A stretch of DNA of 64,000 bases from Amaranthus tricolor (Eukaryota > Streptophyta > Magnoliopsida > Caryophyllales > Amaranthaceae): contig NC_080049.1 of NCBI RefSeq assembly GCF_026212465.1, positions 36,806,885 through 36,870,884 of the forward strand. The letters run 5' to 3'. The notes beneath the pieces were generated by a model, which worked only from the letters and a program-made list of their open reading frames with translations, was not told the DNA's origin and made no database searches. The stretch's first letter is position 1; every line of letters begins with the position of its first letter. The position numbers were made by a program, and so were the translations under genes. Shown here in pieces: positions 59,515 through 64,000 of this stretch.

Positions 59515-60587
59515 ATATATTAGGTATAGTACATCATAAAGAAAGATAACAACCAATAACATCATGATAATATAATTAGTGACCCTTTATTACTAATTAA
59601 ATATTGTGGAAACTTGACCTTATTTTTCATTAGGGGGGCATTTTAAGGGAAATGCAATTTTAAACTTTGAAATAAAAATCAAAAAGAGAGATCAAGACTA
59701 TCAAATAAATCTTATATATTCTTGGCTCTTTTGTTTTTCATTAAGTACGTTAATTTTTATGCATTTTATACATCTTATTTTGATAGTTTAGACGATATAT
59801 TGATCTTCAGATAAATACTTTATTTTTTGATGATACAATTTTATCTTTTATATTCATATATAAAGTTGATACTTGATACCATGAATATACTATGCATGCA
59901 TGTTTTGCGATGCATTCATAAACATTATTATCTCAAAATATATTATATGTGTAGCGTAAAATAAGTATAGTTTGAAAGATGAACATGTACAAATTACAAA
60001 CATATTAAAGTTTAAAGCACGTTGTTAACCTAAGGGACATAAATGTAAGGTAGGTAAGATTTGATCAAGAAACTCGTAAGAACTAATTAACATTTGGATA
60101 ACTCAATCATGCATGAAAATCAGATTTTGTCTCACTAAAAACATATATCATTTTCTTATGAGAACTTGAGTTTAATTGTTGTTGGTCCCTTTCGTATTTT
60201 AATTTCTCCTTCTATAGCTAGCCTTACACTATACGTTGTCTATACCCAAAACTCACTCGTTCATGATCGAAAACATAGCTTTAAAAAGAAAATAAAAGGC
60301 AAGAAAAATAAACATGTTGATGACTACAACTAAAACAACTTGTTAAAAGCCATGAACACAATAAGTATTAATAGTTAGGAATCTCCAAAGGAGACAATGA
60401 TGGGTTTAATTTGTTTTCTGGGTCACGAAGAGGCATTGATATTTGTGAATTGTCCACCAAAGAGGTGGTATACTTTAATGCCAAATGATTCTAATTTTTG
60501 CTAATAAGTTCTAATATTCTTACAAATTGACACACTTGCTTCCATCACTTTGTCCCTTCTTCTGTAGTAAACATCTCCTGCATCTTA
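59515..60587. other. Intergenic spacer
   Basis: No gene or organised repeat is visible between the two MITEs. Confidence 0.5.
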
Positions 60588-60820
60588 CTCCTTGTCCCGT
60601 AAATAGCCCCAATAGGGTGAAAATTATAAAAATAGATAAAGCAAATTTGTATATATTTTATGCCAACTAAGAGAAATGTGCAAATAAAATAAAAATATAT
60701 ATCAAATATATAGATGAGAATTAAAAAATAAATTATGACTAAAAATAAAAATAAAATAAATTTAATAAGATGGATTAAAATAGAGAATAAGACTATTTAA
60801 TTTAATGAGACAAAAGGGAG
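60588..60820. mobile_element. Stowaway-like MITE (diverged)
   Basis: Left end CTCCTTGTCCCGTAAATAG pairs with right end TTAATGAGACAAAAGGGAG. TA flanks at 60,586-60,587 and 60,821-60,822. Length 233 bp. Confidence 0.75.
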
Positions 60821-61809
60821 TATTACAATGCTGTTCTTCTATGACTATTTGTCCCATTTGTTAAGAACACCCACTTAAGTTTGGCGAGTTTATACAAGTA
60901 AATAATATAGGCGTATAACACTAACTAATCAAGTAAATAATAATCATATAATAAAATCAATAAATCATAAATTTATTATTTATTTTTCGCTGTATTACAG
61001 TTAATTGAAGGCCAATAATAGCAATGATCGAAACAACAATGTCTATCAAGCTTATATCTATAACGGTTATATTATTATATTCTCTGTTTTTTTTATTTGT
61101 GTGATAAATGTAGTACAATTTTTTTTAAAAAATCAAAAAAATCTACTTAGTTGTAAGGTATAAATTCAGCACTTTGAATTTTGGTGCATAAAAATGAGTA
61201 ATTAAGTTAACACTAATTGTTCCTGCTAGAGAAAGAACAATCAACACTCAATGAGGATCAAGAGAATGTTTTTTTAAAGTTCACAGTGAATATGAACTAC
61301 TTGGGAGGCTTGAGTAGCGTCCTAGCTGTTTCACCGTATCTTCTTGCGCAAGGTAGCGAATGAGGGTCGGAGAGGGGTCCTCCGAGGGTCCTCCTCCGAT
61401 GATTAAGTCAGTAAACGTACTGAGAAGATTGCTGTTAAAGCTCAAGAGAATACTTTGAACGGGTTTCAGTGTAAAAAGATACGTTACCCTTGGCGATGCA
61501 TGACATCGTGTATTTATCGTAGTGGACCTTAGGAGAGGATCCCAAAACCCTAATGGCAGTCTTGGCTTAACCTTGAATGGAATCTTTTTAGGAATTAATA
61601 GAAAGAGAGATAGAATATCTCGTACGCTCATGTGGCGTCTAGTGGTTTGTTGGCCCTTGCACCGTGGTCCCCACTTTTTTGTCTTTTAGTACATTTTAGT
61701 ACGTTTTCCTGGATAGAGTACGAGGTAGGTGTGGTGCCTTGCCTTGTAATATTGACAACTTTTTCTAAGTACGACTGCAGTTATCTTATGCCATGTCCTT
61801 GCTATCATT

Positions 61810-62790
61810 CTGCTGGATTAACCATCCTGCAGGTATTTATGTTCCTCTATCATTTGGCAGGATTAACCATCCTGCAGGTAGAGATGGTCATGGGTTTAGG
61901 ACCCTGTTGGACCCGCCCCTTTTTTAAAGGTCTGGGTCTTAATTTTTTAGACCCATCGGATCCAGGTGATCGAAATTTGGATCCAAAAAAATACTTTTTT
62001 AATATTCTGCTTTCTGATTTCTAATATCCCTATTTCTAATATTAATTTTTTAAATATTAATACATAGTGCCTCCTCACCTGACCCTTATTTTTCTTACCT
62101 TCGTATTCCATTTCCTTCTTCAGAACTTAGAAGCGCCGTTCTTCCTGTCCTCTTACGTTTTAGTTTTTCTTCACGTCATTCTTCGGTCTCCAGTCTCCAC
62201 TTTTACATTTTAATTTTTCTTCACGCCATTTTAATTTTTCTTATTCTAGTCTCCTGTCTCCACGGTCGCCATTCATGCCATTCTTCGGTCTCCCTCAAAA
62301 TTGATTGTAATGTTATGGAATATAAACTAGGTATCTCTTTTAGTCTTTTATATTTCGACATTCACGCCATTCACGCAATTCACGCATTTAGACAAGTGTA
62401 TTTGAATTTCATGGACTCGAACAAGTGTTTCTAATACGATAATAAATTGCTTACAAAAATACAAAAAGAATCGCAAAAGGTTCAATTTTGACAAATCAAA
62501 GAGACTTTGTTTCAGACCCATTAAGAACCCTAAACTCGTTAGATCAGGAGGGTCTGGGTCTAGGTCAGAAAATTTTGGACCCTTAGGGTCCGAATCCGGG
62601 TCTGAATCTATAAAAAATAAAAGGGTCCGGGTCCTAGTCTGGCCAGACCCGCTCCGGATCTGCCTCATGACCATCCCTACTTGCAGGTGTTTTATGCTCT
62701 TTTTTCGTTCTGTAGGATTAACCATCCTGTAGGCATTTGTACTTCTTTATCCTTCTGCACCATTCTACAGGTATTTGTGTTCTTCTTTCA
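61810..62790. repeat. About 45-bp minisatellite, split by a MITE
   Basis: Copies carry GGATTAACCATCCTGCAGG and TATTTGTGTTCTTCT / TATTTATGTTCCTCT. About two lie at 61,810-61,878 and two to three diverged copies at 62,685-62,790. They are in the U3 region of the probable solo LTR. Confidence 0.75.
61879..62679. mobile_element. hAT-like MITE
   Basis: Terminal repeats TAGAGATGGTCATGGGT and, at the right end, CCTCATGACCATCCCTA. Flanking 8-mers CCTGCAGG (61,871-61,878) and CTTGCAGG (62,680-62,687) match at 7 of 8 positions, as in hAT target duplications. The interior is rich in GGGTCCGGGTC / GACCCGGA strings. No coding capacity. Confidence 0.85.
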
Positions 62791-62823
62791 AGATCTTAGG
62801 ATTAAGGGTTGTATGTTTTAACA

Positions 62824-64000
62824 TATACAATAATTAATTAATATAAATTTATAAATAAGCCAGCTCTTATTTGTAAAGATTTTGCATCTTGTACATGTTC
62901 AAAAACACTTCTACTTTATTAATTAATTCCTCTATTAATTATGCACTTCAAATTTGCCTTCTATTTTCCAAGACTTCTCGGCTTGTCATATAGGAAAATA
63001 AATTGTCTGAGAATATTTTTAAGATTGTTTTTCACATACCTCACAACTAGTGAACCTTTTATTATTCCCTCTCTCACAAATGTTCTTCGGTTCTCTTCTA
63101 CTCTAGGACCTAGGTATTTAAGAAAGTATTTGTTCAGTACAAGGTACTAAAGGAAGTCATAATCTAGTATTATGGTTCACTTTATTTATTGTCTTTCTAT
63201 CACCGCTTTGAGATAGCTATGAATTTATGATTCTATTGGATTTACTTTAGATTTGGGTTGATTTTGGATTCAAAAAAAATGAGTTTGAATCTGGATCTTG
63301 GGTCTTCAGATTCAAATCCAACCTAGACCCTCTCTCTATACTCATTTAAGATCCATACTCGCTAGACTCGTCTCAGACCCACCAGACCCGCTTCATTTCA
63401 GATTCAAAGAAGTTTGTTTTAAACCTAATTTTATGATTATTTGAACTCAATTTCGACTTGCATATAACTCGTAGACCTATTTTAGTACTAATGAAATTTT
63501 TAGATTGTAAAAAAATTTATACGTGAATAATTAAATCAAGATCATATAGCATTTAGGACTATAGACCCATGACGGGATTAAATTCGAATCTAAGAGTGCG
63601 GATCTGAATTGGTGTATGAGTACACAAAAAAATAATGAATCTGTATCAAAATTCAATTGGATCCGATCCATGACCATACCTACCTCTGTACGTAGAGTAT
63701 TTGCTCCACACATCGTTTGACCATGTGGGCTGTGGCTAGCAATCCAACAGATTATCAGAACTAGAGATGATCACCGATCCACTCATAAGATGTTTGATTA
63801 AAATTTTATCTAGATAAGTTAAAATTAAATAGTCAAAATTTAATACAAACTAGCTCATTTTGAATTGAAAACAATTGAAATGTTAAAATAAAACTCGGCT
63901 TGAGCTATTATATATATCTCCCATAATTTATATGGTAAGGCAATATGTTTACCCAATATAGATTCCTATCCCTTTCATATGCATCAAGTCATCCTTTTTC
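62824..64000. other. Intergenic spacer with partial hAT-like MITE
   Basis: No gene is visible. A diverged relative of the 61,879 MITE spans about 63,230-63,682, with GGATCTTGGGTCTTCAG, CCAGACCCGCTTCA and an end GATCCATGACCATACCTA. Its left terminus is not clear. Confidence 0.5.

Larger units (their letters stand above)
61218..62823 (-). mobile_element. Probable solo LTR, interrupted by a MITE
   Basis: On the plus strand it starts TGTTCCTGCTAGAG and ends GTATGTTTTAACA (TG...CA with TGTT/AACA ends). Read on the minus strand it has a TATA-like GATAAATACACG (plus 61,508-61,519). An R/U5-type segment follows with CTGACTTAATCATCGGAGGA and CCTCGGAGGACCCC, features common in plant LTRs. Without the 801-bp MITE it is about 805 bp. 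No target duplication was found, so the boundaries are approximate. The minus-strand frame 61,281-61,631 lies within it and is not a gene. Confidence 0.6.

Noticed and set aside
61281..61631. 116-residue minus-strand frame
   Set aside because: It lies in the R/U5-like part of a probable LTR and shows no domain.

Overview
This is plant nuclear DNA, almost certainly from a eudicot. It is very AT-rich. Genes have short exons and GT-AG introns, and transposable elements of at least six classes are layered between them. No single feature fixes the species, and I do not name one. About two thirds of the window is transposon-derived or featureless AT-rich spacer.

Layout. Positions 1-20,350 are a transposon nest. 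It holds a Stowaway-like MITE, a 3.4-kb CACTA element with a TTC target duplication, a 296-bp TRIM retrotransposon with an AATAT duplication, three neighbouring MULE-like elements (8.4-13.6 kb) built from short hairpin modules, and a near-complete Tnt1/Tork-type Copia element (14,347-19,921, AAGAC duplication). One MULE-like element keeps FAR1/MULE transposase pieces and another carries an inverted pair of tRNA-Ile-like sequences. The Copia 5' end is a scrambled patchwork of the element's own fragments.

Positions 21,136-23,241 carry a two-exon BAHD/HCT-like acyltransferase gene. A decayed Copia element follows (about 24.4-28.2 kb). Around and beyond it lie two intact genes and one possible relic of a small secreted Gly/Ser-rich protein family (24.1, 30.6 and 33.6 kb), with a solo LTR (31,663-32,329, ATAAA duplication) between them. 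A class III peroxidase gene with one intron lies at 35,133-36,741.

Two conserved multi-exon genes lie on the minus strand. An ARG1/ARL-type DnaJ protein is read from 11 exons (45,536 to 38,254, 423 aa). The ARP2/3 complex subunit ARPC2 is read from 10 coding exons plus a spliced leader (56,184 to 49,933, 333 aa). The right end (57.7-64 kb) is spacer with Stowaway-like MITEs and a probable solo LTR whose minisatellite was split by an 801-bp hAT-like MITE.

The host genes do not form a pathway; they are ordinary neighbours. ARPC2 (actin nucleation), ARG1-like DnaJ (gravity signalling and trafficking), peroxidase (cell wall and reactive oxygen) and HCT-like (phenylpropanoid) are each independently transcribed. 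The most unusual material is the hairpin-module MULE-like family with its tRNA pair, the Copia 5' patchwork, and the small secreted-protein family.
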